In this document: positions 8,122 through 17,946 of the stretch, piece by piece
How positions within the stretch are numbered: the stretch's first letter is position 1
Layout of the letters: the number at the start of each line of letters is the position of its first letter
Source of the DNA: Pseudochelatococcus lubricantis
GTDB lineage: Bacteria; Pseudomonadota; Alphaproteobacteria; Rhizobiales; Beijerinckiaceae
Length of the DNA: 64,000 nt
Direction: 5' to 3'
NCBI RefSeq assembly: GCF_011762225.1
Contig: NZ_JAASQI010000001.1
Location: forward strand, 248,001 to 312,000
The notes under the pieces: generated by a model
Database searches by the model: none
What the model saw: the letters and a program-made list of their open reading frames with translations, nothing else
What the model was told of the DNA's origin: nothing
Made by a program: the position numbers and the translations under genes

Positions 8122-9345
8122 CTATGCCCCGCGCCCCCAGGCGCCCGCGATCAGCCGTTCGATTTCGCCATTCACCGCATCGAGCGCTTCCATCGCCCGG
8201 TCGTAGGTGGAGCGCGTCAGGTTCTCGCGGCCGATCTCATAGAGCGTCTGCTTCGTCAGCCCCGCGTCGGAAACAGCCGCCGACTTGACCATGGGGTTGG
8301 TGAGTACGTGATCGCCGAACAGGTTGCGCAGCAACGCGACGACCTTGGTCTGCGGCCCGTCCTGCGGTTCGTACCGGGTGATGAGGTAGCGGACGAAATC
8401 GTAGTCCAGCGACGCGCCGACGCCGCGCACCACCGTCAGCAGATCGTGCGTCATCAGCAGGAACTGGCTCATGGACGCGATGTCGAGCATCTGCGGATGC
8501 ACCGTGATGATCATCGCGGTGGCCGCGCACAGCCCGCTCAACGTGAGGAAGCCGAGATGCGGCGGGCAGTCGAGCACCACGATGTCGTAACGGTCGGCCA
8601 CGTCGTCCAGCGCACGGGCGATGCGGGTATAGAAGATTCCGTCCCCTCCCTGCGCGCCGGCGGCAAGCGCGCGCGGCGTGTCGTGCTCGAACTCCATCAG
8701 TTCGAGGTTGCCCGGCACGAGATCCAGCCCGTCGAAGTGCGTCTGGCGCACGACTTCACTCAGCGGGCGAATCTTGTCGTCGTACCGGATGGCCGCGTAA
8801 AGCGTGTCGTTCGCCTTGACGTCGATCTCCGGCATGACGCCGAGAAGCGCCGACAGGCTCGCCTGCGCGTCGAGGTCGATGGCAAGCACCCGGTATCCGT
8901 GCAGCGCCAGATACTGCGCAAGATGCGCGGCCGTCGTCGTCTTGCCCGATCCACCCTTGAAGTTCGTCACCGCCACGACCTGCAGGTGGTCACCCTCTCC
9001 ACGGCGCGGCAGCAGCGCCTGCGTGTCCCTGCCACGCATGTTCCCCGCCAGCAGATGCCGCAGTTCGTTGATCTGCGACAGGGAATAGAGCCGGCGCCCG
9101 TTGCCCGACATCTCCGGCGCCGGCCCCTCATTGGCCAGCGACAGCTTGCGCAGCGTGGAATCGGACACTCCTATCAGGCGAGCAACCTCGCCGGAGGTGA
9201 AGCGCCGCAGCGTCTTGCGCGACGACGGCGGAAACAGGGCGTCACTCAGCGCCTGCAACTGGCTGCTGAGCAATTCCGCATGCTCGCCGATGGTGACGTC
9301 GACCGCCGTTTTGGCGGGACGCGGGAGAAGTTCGCTGGCTGTCAT
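8122..9345 (-). CDS. repA: Plasmid partitioning ATPase RepA (ParA family)
   Basis: The 407-residue protein has an N-terminal winged-helix/HTH segment (about 48-95, TSGEVARLIGVSDSTLRKL) typical of RepA of repABC plasmids. A ParA/MinD ATPase domain follows, with the deviant Walker A KGGSGKTT (near residue 130), a DLDAQASLS motif and Walker B VVLDCPPHLG. RepA proteins drive segregation of RepB-parS complexes and repress their own operon. ATG 9345 is preceded by ACGGAA; the open frame extends 13 codons further upstream without a better start. An inverted repeat just upstream could be the autorepression operator. Confidence 0.93.
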   Translation of the reverse strand: MTASELLPRPAKTAVDVTIGEHAELLSSQLQALSDALFPPSSRKTLRRFTSGEVARLIGVSDSTLRKLSLANEGPAPEMSGNGRRLYSLSQINELRHLLAGNMRGRDTQALLPRRGEGDHLQVVAVTNFKGGSGKTTTAAHLAQYLALHGYRVLAIDLDAQASLSALLGVMPEIDVKANDTLYAAIRYDDKIRPLSEVVRQTHFDGLDLVPGNLELMEFEHDTPRALAAGAQGGDGIFYTRIARALDDVADRYDIVVLDCPPHLGFLTLSGLCAATAMIITVHPQMLDIASMSQFLLMTHDLLTVVRGVGASLDYDFVRYLITRYEPQDGPQTKVVALLRNLFGDHVLTNPMVKSAAVSDAGLTKQTLYEIGRENLTRSTYDRAMEALDAVNGEIERLIAGAWGRGA

Positions 9346-9360
9346 TTTGATTCCGTCGTC

Positions 9361-9376
9361 ACGGATTAATATCCGT
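9361..9376. promoter_or_regulatory. Inverted repeat in the repA leader, candidate RepA operator
   Basis: ACGGAT and ATCCGT form perfect 6-bp arms around TAAT, 15 bp upstream of the repA start. RepA-type ParA proteins usually autorepress through operators in this position. The arms are short, so chance is possible. Confidence 0.4.
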
Positions 9377-9493
9377 ATCCGCAATTTCAGCGTGATGGTA
9401 TCAGATCAACCACATAACGCAAGACACCTCGCGCCGACTTGCGCATTTCGGCGGGCCGCGCGCCGCCGTGCGATCATACCGGAAGGATGACTG

Positions 9494-10885
9494 TCAGAAC
9501 ACGTCGCTCCCCGCCATGCCCTTGGTCAGGGTCAGCAGGATGATCTTGATATCGAGCCATAGCGACCAGTTCTCGACGTAATACAGATCGAGTTCCACGC
9601 CGCGCTCGGCTTTCTCAAGCGAATGAATACCGCCACGCATGCCGTTGATCTGCGCCCAGCCGGTAATACCGGGTTTCATGCGGTAGCGGTGCATGTAGGC
9701 ACCCACCGTGTCGTACTGCCGGCCGCCGACATCCATCCTCGCCACGTGGGGACGCGGTCCGACGATGGACATGTGGCCCTCCAGCACGTTGAACAGTTGC
9801 GGCAGTTCGTCGAGCGACGTCCTGCGCAGGATCGCACCCACGCGCGTGATCCGCGCGTCGCCGCGCAACGTCCCCCGGGTGCCGTCGTCGACGGGGTCGA
9901 CGCGCATGGTACGGAGTTTATAGAGCGTGAACGGTCTGTCGTTGCGTCCCACACGCTGCTGACGGAAGAGCACGGGGCCGGGCGATTCAAGACGTATGAG
10001 CAGTGCCGCGAGCAGGAGCAGCGGCAACGTAACCGCAAGCCCGGCAACCGCCACGACCTTGTCCTCGATCCATTTCGCGAACAGCAGCGTGCCCTTGAGC
10101 GGCTGACGGACGACCTGTAACGTCGGCAACTCGCCGACGCGCAGGACCTGCGCGAAACGCGGACGGAATGCGTCATGCGTCAACGACACCGTGACATCGA
10201 CCGACAGGCGGCCCAGGCGGTCGATCAGCATCCCAAGACGCACGATGTCGTCCCAGGGCAGGGCGACGATCACAAGGTCGAGCGCATCGCGCCCGTCCCA
10301 TGTCAGCAGATCATCCGTGCGGCCGAGCACAGGCACGTCGGCGACGGCGCCCATTCCCGCCGTGTCGTCGGTGAAGACGCCGATGCACTGCATCAGGCCC
10401 GCATCGTTCCGGTTCAGCCGGGAGATGGCCCTTTCCGCCTCGGCGACGGCGCCCACAATGACGACGCGCCGGCGCAGGACAGCCCGGCGGGCGAGATGAT
10501 GCATGCCAGGCAGCACGATGGCCAGACGGCCGAACAGCAGCGCCGCGAACGGCGGCAGCATGGAGAGCGGAACGGCGGCGCCATAGGAGGGCGCGCCCGG
10601 CACGAGGGCGGTCTCGAAGACAGTCACCGCCACCACGGTCACGCCCGCGCCGACGGCGACCTGGCGAATCTGGCGCCCGGCCGACCGGTAATATTCGGCC
10701 CGGTAGGCGCCGCCAGCTTTCATGACGGCGCGATAGATCGCAGCCTGAAGCAGGCACAGCGCCGCACTGCGCGCGGCGGCGCCGTCCGCCCACAGGACAT
10801 GCGCCGCCACCGCGCCGGCCGTGAGCATCGCAATGTCAACGAGCATGGCCAGCCTGTTGATCAGGCCATGCGTCCACCGTGTCAT
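9494..10885 (-). CDS. Exopolysaccharide polyprenyl glycosylphosphotransferase (initiating sugar transferase)
   Basis: The 463-residue protein has four to five N-terminal membrane spans (about 10-120), a nucleotide-fold middle domain (about 140-255) and a C-terminal bacterial sugar transferase domain (about 270-463). Diagnostic segments in the latter are [29 protein letters not shown] and [15 protein letters not shown]. It should move a sugar-1-phosphate from a UDP-sugar to undecaprenyl phosphate, starting repeat-unit assembly at the inner membrane. AGGTGA lies just before the ATG. It faces away from the Wzc/Wza/Wzy-like genes across an AT-rich promoter region. Confidence 0.9.
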   Translation of the reverse strand: MTRWTHGLINRLAMLVDIAMLTAGAVAAHVLWADGAAARSAALCLLQAAIYRAVMKAGGAYRAEYYRSAGRQIRQVAVGAGVTVVAVTVFETALVPGAPSYGAAVPLSMLPPFAALLFGRLAIVLPGMHHLARRAVLRRRVVIVGAVAEAERAISRLNRNDAGLMQCIGVFTDDTAGMGAVADVPVLGRTDDLLTWDGRDALDLVIVALPWDDIVRLGMLIDRLGRLSVDVTVSLTHDAFRPRFAQVLRVGELPTLQVVRQPLKGTLLFAKWIEDKVVAVAGLAVTLPLLLLAALLIRLESPGPVLFRQQRVGRNDRPFTLYKLRTMRVDPVDDGTRGTLRGDARITRVGAILRRTSLDELPQLFNVLEGHMSIVGPRPHVARMDVGGRQYDTVGAYMHRYRMKPGITGWAQINGMRGGIHSLEKAERGVELDLYYVENWSLWLDIKIILLTLTKGMAGSDVF

Positions 10886-11449
10886 TCAATCACCTCGCCG
10901 AGCCCCCGGCACCGCAGCATCGAGGCAACCTCGCGAGAATTCGCTAAAAAGGCAATAATGACGCTAAATTTCCGCTTCCTTAAACATCAATATAACACTT
11001 AAATTTTATATTGATTTTTACATATAAATATAGATCAATTTATTGAAATTATTATTTAATTTAATGAAACTTCTATATTTAAATATACATTCTTATAAAT
11101 GAAAATTTTATTCAATATTCGTATTTTTGTTATGAAATTCCATTTCGTGACCGCCTTTCCTGTGGAAACTGGCCGCAAGAGCCGCCGACCACCATTGCGC
11201 ACTGTCGCCAACCCGGGCCGCCGTGGTAAACAATATATAGATCGATTCACCGCAATTATAAAGGTCGTATATTTTGCTATTATCACAAATGATATTTGCT
11301 TTTTATAATTAATATACGGAGAATAAGATGCTTTTTGGGGAGACATTATACAATATTTATTATGATAATTATCATTAGTTATTTTTTATTTTCTTATTTT
11401 TTGCATTTTTACGTCCAGCTGTTCCACGGATATCAGAAGGCAACTCGAA
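10886..11449. promoter_or_regulatory. 564-bp divergent, strongly AT-rich promoter region
   Basis: No gene is seen here. About 10950-11130 and 11230-11400 are far more AT-rich than the flanks, with a GC-rich island at about 11140-11230 carrying one iteron-like sequence (11143-11161). The region must hold the divergent promoters of the exopolysaccharide genes. Specific -35/-10 boxes cannot be chosen with confidence in such AT-rich DNA. Confidence 0.55.
11143..11161 (-). repeat. Iteron-like copy in the exopolysaccharide promoter region
   Basis: Read on the minus strand the sequence is AGGAAAGGCGGTCACGAAA, matching 17 of 19 positions of iteron variants near the replication initiator gene. It is the only good copy found upstream of the initiator gene in this block. 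Seen directly; relevance uncertain. Confidence 0.45.
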
Positions 11450-13567
11450 TTGGTGATCGCCACACATCGCGATGCGCATGGTCCCGATAACGCCGCAGGC
11501 GGTATCCGCGTGTCCGTGCCGGCGCGACATTTCACCGTCCGCGACCTGCTGGCGGCAGCCGCCTATCACAGGCGCGTCATCGTTCTGGCGGCGCTTGTGC
11601 CGGTCGTCGCCGCCATCGCCCTCGCAGTCTTCTCGCGGATTCAGTACACGTCGAACGGCCTGCTGATGGTTCTCGTCTCCCGGGAGTATTCCGGCACGCA
11701 GGGCGTGACGGACAACGGTCCGGCCGTTCTGTCGGTCGAGGGCCTCAAATCCGTCGAGGCGGAGGTCCTCATCCTCGAAAGTGCCGAGGTTATCCGCGCG
11801 ACGCTCGCCGACATCGGCTCGCAGGCTTTATTCCCGCCTTCGCTTGCCTCCCGCTGGTCCGTGGCGCTGGGACGGGATGCGGGTTCCAACGAGGACGCGG
11901 CACTCCAGGCGTTTCGCGAGCGGCTGCGCGCCAGCGTCCAGTCGGGCTCCAACGTCATTCTGGTGGGTTTCACCCATCCGGACCGCGATCTCGCCGTGAT
12001 GGCGATGGACAGGCTCATCCACCACTATCTCGCCCGCCGCAAGACGCTGTTCGATAATCCGACATCGGCCATCCTGACATCGCAGGTCGAGCACCTCGAA
12101 ACCCGCCTCCGGGAGACGGACGGCGCCATTAGCGAAGAGATGACGCAAGCCGGCATCATTGACCTCGCCCAGGATCTGACGCTCGCCGCCAACCAGGCCG
12201 ACAGCATACTGGACCGCAGGCGGCAGGCGAGCGAGCGCCGGCGTGCGATCGACGGGCAACTCGCGCAGGCGGAAAAGCAGCGGGCGGCGCTGCACGACAC
12301 CGTTTTCGACTCTCGCCAGCGTAGCAACGAAGCCGTACCCGGCAGCAACGCCGGCGACCTGCTGGTGCAACTGCGCACCGAGCGTGAATCGCTCATCAGA
12401 CGCTATGCGCCCGGCCACCCGCTCATCCGCGAGGTAGACGCCAAGATCGCCGTGGCGATCGACAGCGCGAAACACCCGCCGGAGCGCTCCACGTGGTCGG
12501 AACGCGACGTTCGCAACCCTTCCGCCGACTTCATCGATAACATGGTGGTCAGCCTGAACGTGGAGCGCGACGCTCTCGACCGGCAGATGCACGAACTCGA
12601 TGCCCAGCAGGAACAGGCACAGCGGCGCGTGGACTCGCTGCGGAACGCCGAGACGCGGCTGCGCGTACTGCAGCGGGAGCGCACCGTCCTCACGGATACG
12701 CACGGCGAATACGTCAAACGCGCGGAAGCGGCCCGGATCGAGGAGACCGCCGCTGCAGTGCGGGCCTCCAATGTCCGGGTGATCCAGTCCGGCCGGGACG
12801 ATGTCGTTGCGCGGCACCTGGCGCTACCGTTCATTGCGGCAGGGCTTCTCGCGGGCCTCCTTTCGGGCGCCGCAGCCGGCGTCTGCGCGGCGGAACTGCG
12901 CCCCGGCTTCATTCGCCAGCAGGATGCGGAGCGGGCGCTGCGCCTTCCCGCGCTCGCTGTGTTGGCGGATGCGCCCGGGGGTTTCGACGCGCCGCAGAAC
13001 CGGCAGGCGCTGCTATCGCTCGTCGCGCGCCTGCGCGACATCGATGTCGGCGGCGAGCCGTTATCGACCCTGCAACTCGTGGATATTGGCGCTGCCGGCG
13101 ACAACGTGCGCCTCACCGAAGCGCTCGCGGTCGAACTGGGCGCGGGCAGGGGGCTGCGCACGCTCGCCATCGGCGTATCCGTGCCCGTAACGCAGGAAAT
13201 CGAGAGTTACGACGGCGTCCGGATCGCGGAGACTGCCATTCCCGGCCTCGACGTCGCCTCGGTCGACGCCGACTCGCCGCTCGTAAGCCTCAGCGCGCCG
13301 CCCCGCAGCGCACGCGACGTGCTGGCGGGGCTGCGCCATCGCTACGACGTGATCCTGATCGGCTTTCCAGCCCCATCGATTCATCTCACGCGCCGCCTCG
13401 CAGTTGCCGTCGAGGCGAGCCTGCTGGTGGTGCGCGCGGAACAGTCGCGCGGCCCCGTCGCGACGTGGAGCCGCGACAACATCTTCGACGCCGGCGGCGG
13501 CATTGCCGGCTTCGTGTTCACGGGACGCAAGTTCTACCTGCCGGAATGGATTTACCGATGGCTGTGA
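11450..13567 (+). CDS. Wzc/GumC-like polysaccharide co-polymerase with degenerate kinase domain
   Basis: The 705-residue protein has an N-terminal membrane span (about 40-62), a large periplasmic domain with coiled coil (about 190-440), a second span (about 452-475) and a C-terminal domain shaped like a BY-kinase. The Walker A lysine/serine motif is absent: the expected glycine-rich loop reads DIGAAGDNVRL. The Walker B aspartate is replaced in DVILIGFPAP, and there is no tyrosine-rich tail. It probably controls chain length and export without tyrosine kinase activity. The start is TTG 11450 or GTG 11453, with AAGG upstream. The stop overlaps the next gene. Confidence 0.85.
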   Translation: MVIATHRDAHGPDNAAGGIRVSVPARHFTVRDLLAAAAYHRRVIVLAALVPVVAAIALAVFSRIQYTSNGLLMVLVSREYSGTQGVTDNGPAVLSVEGLKSVEAEVLILESAEVIRATLADIGSQALFPPSLASRWSVALGRDAGSNEDAALQAFRERLRASVQSGSNVILVGFTHPDRDLAVMAMDRLIHHYLARRKTLFDNPTSAILTSQVEHLETRLRETDGAISEEMTQAGIIDLAQDLTLAANQADSILDRRRQASERRRAIDGQLAQAEKQRAALHDTVFDSRQRSNEAVPGSNAGDLLVQLRTERESLIRRYAPGHPLIREVDAKIAVAIDSAKHPPERSTWSERDVRNPSADFIDNMVVSLNVERDALDRQMHELDAQQEQAQRRVDSLRNAETRLRVLQRERTVLTDTHGEYVKRAEAARIEETAAAVRASNVRVIQSGRDDVVARHLALPFIAAGLLAGLLSGAAAGVCAAELRPGFIRQQDAERALRLPALAVLADAPGGFDAPQNRQALLSLVARLRDIDVGGEPLSTLQLVDIGAAGDNVRLTEALAVELGAGRGLRTLAIGVSVPVTQEIESYDGVRIAETAIPGLDVASVDADSPLVSLSAPPRSARDVLAGLRHRYDVILIGFPAPSIHLTRRLAVAVEASLLVVRAEQSRGPVATWSRDNIFDAGGGIAGFVFTGRKFYLPEWIYRWL

Positions 13568-14328
13568 TGCTTAAGCACGCGCGCGCCGCAATGGCCGCCA
13601 CGCTGCTGGCCGGATGCGCCGCTGTGGACCGGAACGAGACTGCCCTGTCCACCGGCCAGAACCTGACCTTCGTCGAGGCCAACACCGAGGGCTTCGTGGC
13701 CTGGAGCGACACGGCACCGCCCGTATACCGCGTCGGCCCGGGTGATCGCCTGAAGATCAAGTTCCTGCTGACGCAGGAAATGGACGAGGACGTCATCGTT
13801 TCGCCGGACGGCCATATCGGCCTTCGCGCCACCGGGCAGGTACGGGCCACCGGACGCACGCTGCCGGAGCTTGAGACGCTCATCCGCGCGGTCTCACGCA
13901 GGACGGTCGCCGATCAGCAGGTGGTGGTGTCGATCGAGGAGGCGGTATCGTCCCGCATCTACATCGGCGGCGCGGTCCGCAACCCGGGCTCGATGCAACT
14001 CACGGACATGCGTATCAACGCGCTGCACGCCGTTCTGCTGGCCGGCGGCTTCACGGACGACGCACGCCTCGGCCAGATCGCCGTCATCCGCCGCAGTCCG
14101 GAGGGCAAGGCTATGCTGCGCACACTGGACATCCGCGCCGTGATCGAGACTGGCGGCGTCGAGGACATTGCTCTGCAGCCGGGCGACGTCATCTATGTCC
14201 CGCGCAGCTCGATCGCGGAGGTCAACCTGTGGGTCGACCAGTTCATCAACAAGGTGGTGCCATTCCAGCGCAGCTTCGGTTACACGATCGGCAGCTACAG
14301 CACGACGACCGGGGGCATCATGCCTTGA
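13558..14328 (+). CDS. Polysaccharide export outer-membrane lipoprotein (Wza-like)
   Basis: The 256-residue product begins with a short hydrophobic signal ending in the lipobox LAGC, so it is probably an acylated outer-membrane lipoprotein. A polysaccharide export domain (about 55-140, containing YRVGPGDRLKI and SPDGHIGL) and an SLBB-type domain (about 142-215, IYIGGAVRNPGSMQL) follow. It should form the outer-membrane channel served by the upstream Wzc-like protein. ATG 13558 overlaps the upstream stop by ten bases; ATG 13567 overlaps it by one and is equally possible. The downstream polymerase start overlaps its stop. Confidence 0.9.
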   Translation: MAVMLKHARAAMAATLLAGCAAVDRNETALSTGQNLTFVEANTEGFVAWSDTAPPVYRVGPGDRLKIKFLLTQEMDEDVIVSPDGHIGLRATGQVRATGRTLPELETLIRAVSRRTVADQQVVVSIEEAVSSRIYIGGAVRNPGSMQLTDMRINALHAVLLAGGFTDDARLGQIAVIRRSPEGKAMLRTLDIRAVIETGGVEDIALQPGDVIYVPRSSIAEVNLWVDQFINKVVPFQRSFGYTIGSYSTTTGGIMP

Positions 14329-15758
14329 AGCGCGTGCCCGGACCGGATGAGCCGAACCATCCCATAACCCCTCCCGCACCCGCAGGCGCCACTCCGCCAG
14401 CGTTGGAAGCCATTTCGCCGGGAGCGGACATCGCCGGTGGCGGTGCGGCGGAGCCGACGGGCGGGGCCCATAACGTGGCGATCACCGTCATCCTGCTGGT
14501 CGTGTTGCCGTTTTTCGGCCAGAGCTTCTACTACATGAGCCAGTGGCCGGCGGTCTACTATCTGTCGAAGGCGTGGCCGGTCATCGTCGTCCTGCTCACA
14601 CTGCGCGGGCTGACGTCGGCGGATGCGCCGCTGCGTCCGTTCTTCCTCATTCTCCTCGCGTATCTGTTAGGCATCGCTCCCGTCGTGGCCATGGCGAACT
14701 GGGGCGGCGGCCTTGCCGATGCGATGCTTACTACGGTGAAGGTCTGGCCCTTCACCTATTACTTCGCGCTGCTCGCCCTGCTCAGGCTGCTGGCTCCGAC
14801 GCCGCGGCAACTGGCGTGCTCCATGCTGGCGCCGGGTGTTGCCACCTTCGTGCTGATGCCGTTGTTATGGCTCACCATTCCTGAAAGCGGGTATTCGACC
14901 GATGCCGTTGGCGCGAAGTTCCTGCTTTATGACGTCGAACGCGGCTATCGCATCTACATGCCAATATTCTTCGGTGTATTGCTGCTGTTCTATCTTGTCA
15001 GACGCCTACAGCAACAACGCGAGTTATGGGTGGCGCTCGCGATCCTCTGCTGTTTTGCCATGCTGGTATTTATCTACAAACAGCGCATGACCATCGCTGC
15101 CGCCGCCGTCGTGGCGGGGCTCGCGCTGATACCGCCGCGGTGGTTCCGGCTTGCCACGGCGCTGGTGCTTTGCGGCGGTACCGCGGCGGCGGTTGGCGCT
15201 GGGTTCAGCCCTTTCGCCACATCGGTTCAGGAGGCGCTCGGCGGTTCGCTGTCGGTGCGCCTGCAGTCGCTGCGGTCCGCTTTCGCCTATCTCGGCGACG
15301 ATCCCTTCGGCTGGCTCGTCGGCATGGGTGCGATGTCGCGTTTTGGGGAGGTGACGATGGGGGACATTCTCGGCAACGACTTTTTCTTTCTCGCGGACAT
15401 CGGCTGGGCCGGCATTGTTTTTGAATACGGCCTTGCAGGCGCCGCGATGATCCTCGCCATCCACTTCGCAGGCTTCCATCTCGCGCGCGGACTGGCCCGG
15501 GGCGAGGCGGCGTCGCCGTTCGTGATGGCCGTCGGCGACTACATCCTGTTCATGCTTGTCCAGTCCGCCGTCTATTCCCTCGTCTTCGTTCCTGGCGAGT
15601 TCGCATCGTTGCTCGCCATTGCCGTCTATCTCGATCGGCCCGGCGGCACTGCCCCCACTGATGCGCCGCAAGCGCATACACCGGCCGCTGCCATCCATTT
15701 CGAACCCCGACCGCCGGCGATCCTTCATGCGCCGGCATGTACGCGAACCCGTCGATGA
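14325..15758 (+). CDS. Wzy-like exopolysaccharide polymerase, multi-pass membrane protein
   Basis: The 477-residue product has a soluble N-terminal stretch of about 50 residues, then roughly ten to eleven membrane spans (from about 50 to 440). A periplasmic loop with RLQSLRSAF and a DPFGWLVGMG segment resembles O-antigen ligase/polymerase proteins. It is expected to polymerise lipid-linked repeat units in the periplasm. No ATG lies near the 5' end; TTG 14325 overlaps the previous stop and has GGGGG upstream, and GTG 14334 is an alternative. Assignment rests on topology and neighbours, since sequence conservation in this family is low. Confidence 0.72.
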   Translation: MKRVPGPDEPNHPITPPAPAGATPPALEAISPGADIAGGGAAEPTGGAHNVAITVILLVVLPFFGQSFYYMSQWPAVYYLSKAWPVIVVLLTLRGLTSADAPLRPFFLILLAYLLGIAPVVAMANWGGGLADAMLTTVKVWPFTYYFALLALLRLLAPTPRQLACSMLAPGVATFVLMPLLWLTIPESGYSTDAVGAKFLLYDVERGYRIYMPIFFGVLLLFYLVRRLQQQRELWVALAILCCFAMLVFIYKQRMTIAAAAVVAGLALIPPRWFRLATALVLCGGTAAAVGAGFSPFATSVQEALGGSLSVRLQSLRSAFAYLGDDPFGWLVGMGAMSRFGEVTMGDILGNDFFFLADIGWAGIVFEYGLAGAAMILAIHFAGFHLARGLARGEAASPFVMAVGDYILFMLVQSAVYSLVFVPGEFASLLAIAVYLDRPGGTAPTDAPQAHTPAAAIHFEPRPPAILHAPACTRTRR

Positions 15759-15779
15759 GTCGGTGTCGCGCACCCGCAA

Positions 15780-16772
15780 TCACACAGCGAGCGGGAACGG
15801 CAGCTCGATCTGCTCCTGCTCGATCCTGCGCGGCAGCGCGTGCTTGTAATGATAGCGGCGGATCTTGCGCTTGCCGGCCCCCAGCAGTTCGATCGACCAT
15901 TCCTTGAGACCGCCGGCGCGGATCATGTCGTCAAACGCCTGCCGACAATCCTTGCGGAACTGGGAGCGGGTCGAATCCGTCTCACGCTCGCCATAGACCT
16001 CACGGTCGACAAGGCTAGCCAGCATGGTCTCGTCGACAAAAAGGTGGGTGGGCTTCGAGTCGATATACGGCCAGAACGACTTGGCATAGTCCGACTTCAG
16101 CGCGAACTGCACCTCGGCGTTGAGGGAAACGAGGTTCTTGGTACGGAACGCCGCCAGCACGCCGCGCCCGAAACGGACCTTCACGCGGCTGTCGAGATTG
16201 ACGCCGTCCCATTCCACGGTATCGATAATACCGGTGATCATGCCGCGTCCGCCGAGCCTGCCGCGATGCAGCTTCTCCATGATCTGGTCGGGATTGCCTT
16301 CATAGATGGTGATCACCACCTGGCGCAGATCCTGAAACACCTGTTTCTGGGTGAGCAGGTTGTTGACGTGCTGCGTGAGGCCCTGGGCCTTGAGCAGCTC
16401 GCGCCAGGTGGTGACAACCTCGATCACCTCGTAATGGGACGGAACACCTTGCAGCGTGCCATTTTGCGGCGCATCGGGATTGGGAATGCGCAGCGTCGTC
16501 ATGCGCTCCTTCAGGCGGAACAGCGCATAGATGACATCACGGTGCAGGCTGCCGAGTTCGCCGCCACGCACCTGCACCACGGACTGACCAGGAACATAGA
16601 AAATGCGCTCGATATTCGAATCAATGATACCGCGGCGCTTGGGGGCAAACGCCGACGTGCGCGTGAGCTTGGCCGGCACGGGCGCGGGATTGCGGCGCCC
16701 GCGCCTGTTCTGGCGCGTCCGACGGTCACGCTCAAGCCGCTTGCGCTCAACTTCACTGAGTTCCTCAGCCAT
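15780..16772 (-). CDS. Plasmid replication initiator-like protein
   Basis: The 330-residue protein has a highly basic N-terminus (about residues 9-50, many Arg/Lys) and then a mixed alpha/beta region of the kind seen in winged-helix plasmid Rep proteins, with no membrane spans. It reads toward the exopolysaccharide genes. Its upstream side opens onto 1.37 kb of gene-free DNA packed with 19-bp iterons, which strongly suggests that it is the initiator binding them. It resembles initiators of other alphaproteobacterial plasmids, but I cannot name the exact Pfam family from reading alone. It is not the RepC normally found after repAB. Confidence 0.72.
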   Translation of the reverse strand: MAEELSEVERKRLERDRRTRQNRRGRRNPAPVPAKLTRTSAFAPKRRGIIDSNIERIFYVPGQSVVQVRGGELGSLHRDVIYALFRLKERMTTLRIPNPDAPQNGTLQGVPSHYEVIEVVTTWRELLKAQGLTQHVNNLLTQKQVFQDLRQVVITIYEGNPDQIMEKLHRGRLGGRGMITGIIDTVEWDGVNLDSRVKVRFGRGVLAAFRTKNLVSLNAEVQFALKSDYAKSFWPYIDSKPTHLFVDETMLASLVDREVYGERETDSTRSQFRKDCRQAFDDMIRAGGLKEWSIELLGAGKRKIRRYHYKHALPRRIEQEQIELPFPLAV

Positions 16773-16882
16773 GCCTTCCTCCGCCCGCTATCCGGATCGC
16801 CACATCCGGTCCCGACCAACCAACCCACGACCTTGCCAACGCCGTCAGCTTTGGCGGCATATGCACCGACCGTCAAGCAAAC

Positions 16883-17033
16883 GGGAATAGCGGTCACGGA
16901 AACACAGGTTTTCAACAGGCCGAGCGCATGGGAACGGCGGTCACGACAACGGAAGCACCGGCCCCGGAAACGGGAACAGTGGTCTCGGCAACCGGAGTCG
17001 TGGTCACGGAAATCGGGAACAGCGGTCACGAAA
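16883..17033 (+). repeat. Iteron array, 19-bp units spaced 21-22 bp
   Basis: The best unit is GGGAACAGCGGTCACGAAA at 17015-17033; the consensus is GGGAACAGCGGTCACGGAA. Units start at 16930, 16951 (degenerate, 14/19), 16972, 16993 and 17015, giving spacings of 21, 21, 21 and 22 bp, about two helical turns. A near-perfect unit at 16883-16901 stands 47 bp before them. Helically phased direct repeats next to an initiator gene are the hallmark of iteron-controlled plasmid origins. Confidence 0.88.
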
Positions 17034-17280
17034 GCGGCCGTTAACACTTTGTAAATGCTCAGGATGGGGAGTCAGACTCTTTATAAAGGATTCTTTTAAG
17101 GATAATTTCTAACGACAGCGCTCCTTCGAAAACGCCTCCTAAAAACCAGCATCGCCCGTCTCCCGTAAAATCAGTCCGTCATGTCTCCTTAGGCTCTCCA
17201 GCCAACCGCATCAGAATCCGCTCTCTTCCCCGAACAAAAGCGGGCCCCACGCCAAGCACCTGATTCCATACATCTCTATC

Positions 17281-17946
17281 CGGAATAGCGATCACGGAAT
17301 CACCCTTCTGAAGCGTTTCCGATTCGGTACGCTCCCGGAATCCGTCAACATGCATCAGTTAAAATTATCAAATTTTATCAATGCGGTAATCGGGAACAAA
17401 AGCCCCGGAAGGCTATAGTGCCTGCTTCATGCCTTGCTCCCCGGCGCATTACGGGACCTATTGGACAGGCGGGCCAAAAAGGTTAACGGAATTCCCCATG
17501 ATTTAGTAAGATTTTGAAATATCGTGTAGTTTTCGGGAACGCCGGTCACGAACCATCGCGATTCCGGCCTCCGGCTGCGGCTTCGACTACCCGGCCAACT
17601 TGCCCCAGCGCCAGAATCAGCCTCCTGATACGCCTCGACAAACCGGCCCTTATCGCCTCTTCAGCAGATATTCACTGTTTCCACCATGTTCAGTCCACAC
17701 AGCGCTTCATTTCCCGGCGTTTCTCATCGACGGCGTACGCCAACATCTCGCAACGCGGGAATGGCAGTCACGGAACAGCCATCCAAGGCACGTGCTTCCA
17801 CTGTCAACGGAGGCATATAACCGTCTGGAAACGCAGGCAGACAAGACATAGCCGGAGGCCGGAACAGCGGTCACGGAACCGATCGCCGTGGCGTGGCATG
17901 ACACGGGCACATTATCGCATTCAGTGCGGGAATAGCGGATACGAAA
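17281..17946 (+). repeat. Scattered iterons downstream of the array
   Basis: Same-orientation copies are seen at 17281-17299, 17535-17553, 17757-17775, 17860-17878 (CGGAACAGCGGTCACGGAA) and 17928-17946, plus a degenerate copy at 17392-17410 beside an AT-rich patch. Most match the consensus at 15 to 18 of 19 positions. Spacing is irregular, unlike the upstream array. Dispersed iterons can act in copy-number control by handcuffing; that role is inferred. Confidence 0.8.

Noticed and set aside
15840-17054. 404-residue plus-strand frame across the Rep-like gene
   Set aside because: It is antisense to the initiator gene and runs into the iterons; no conserved motif.
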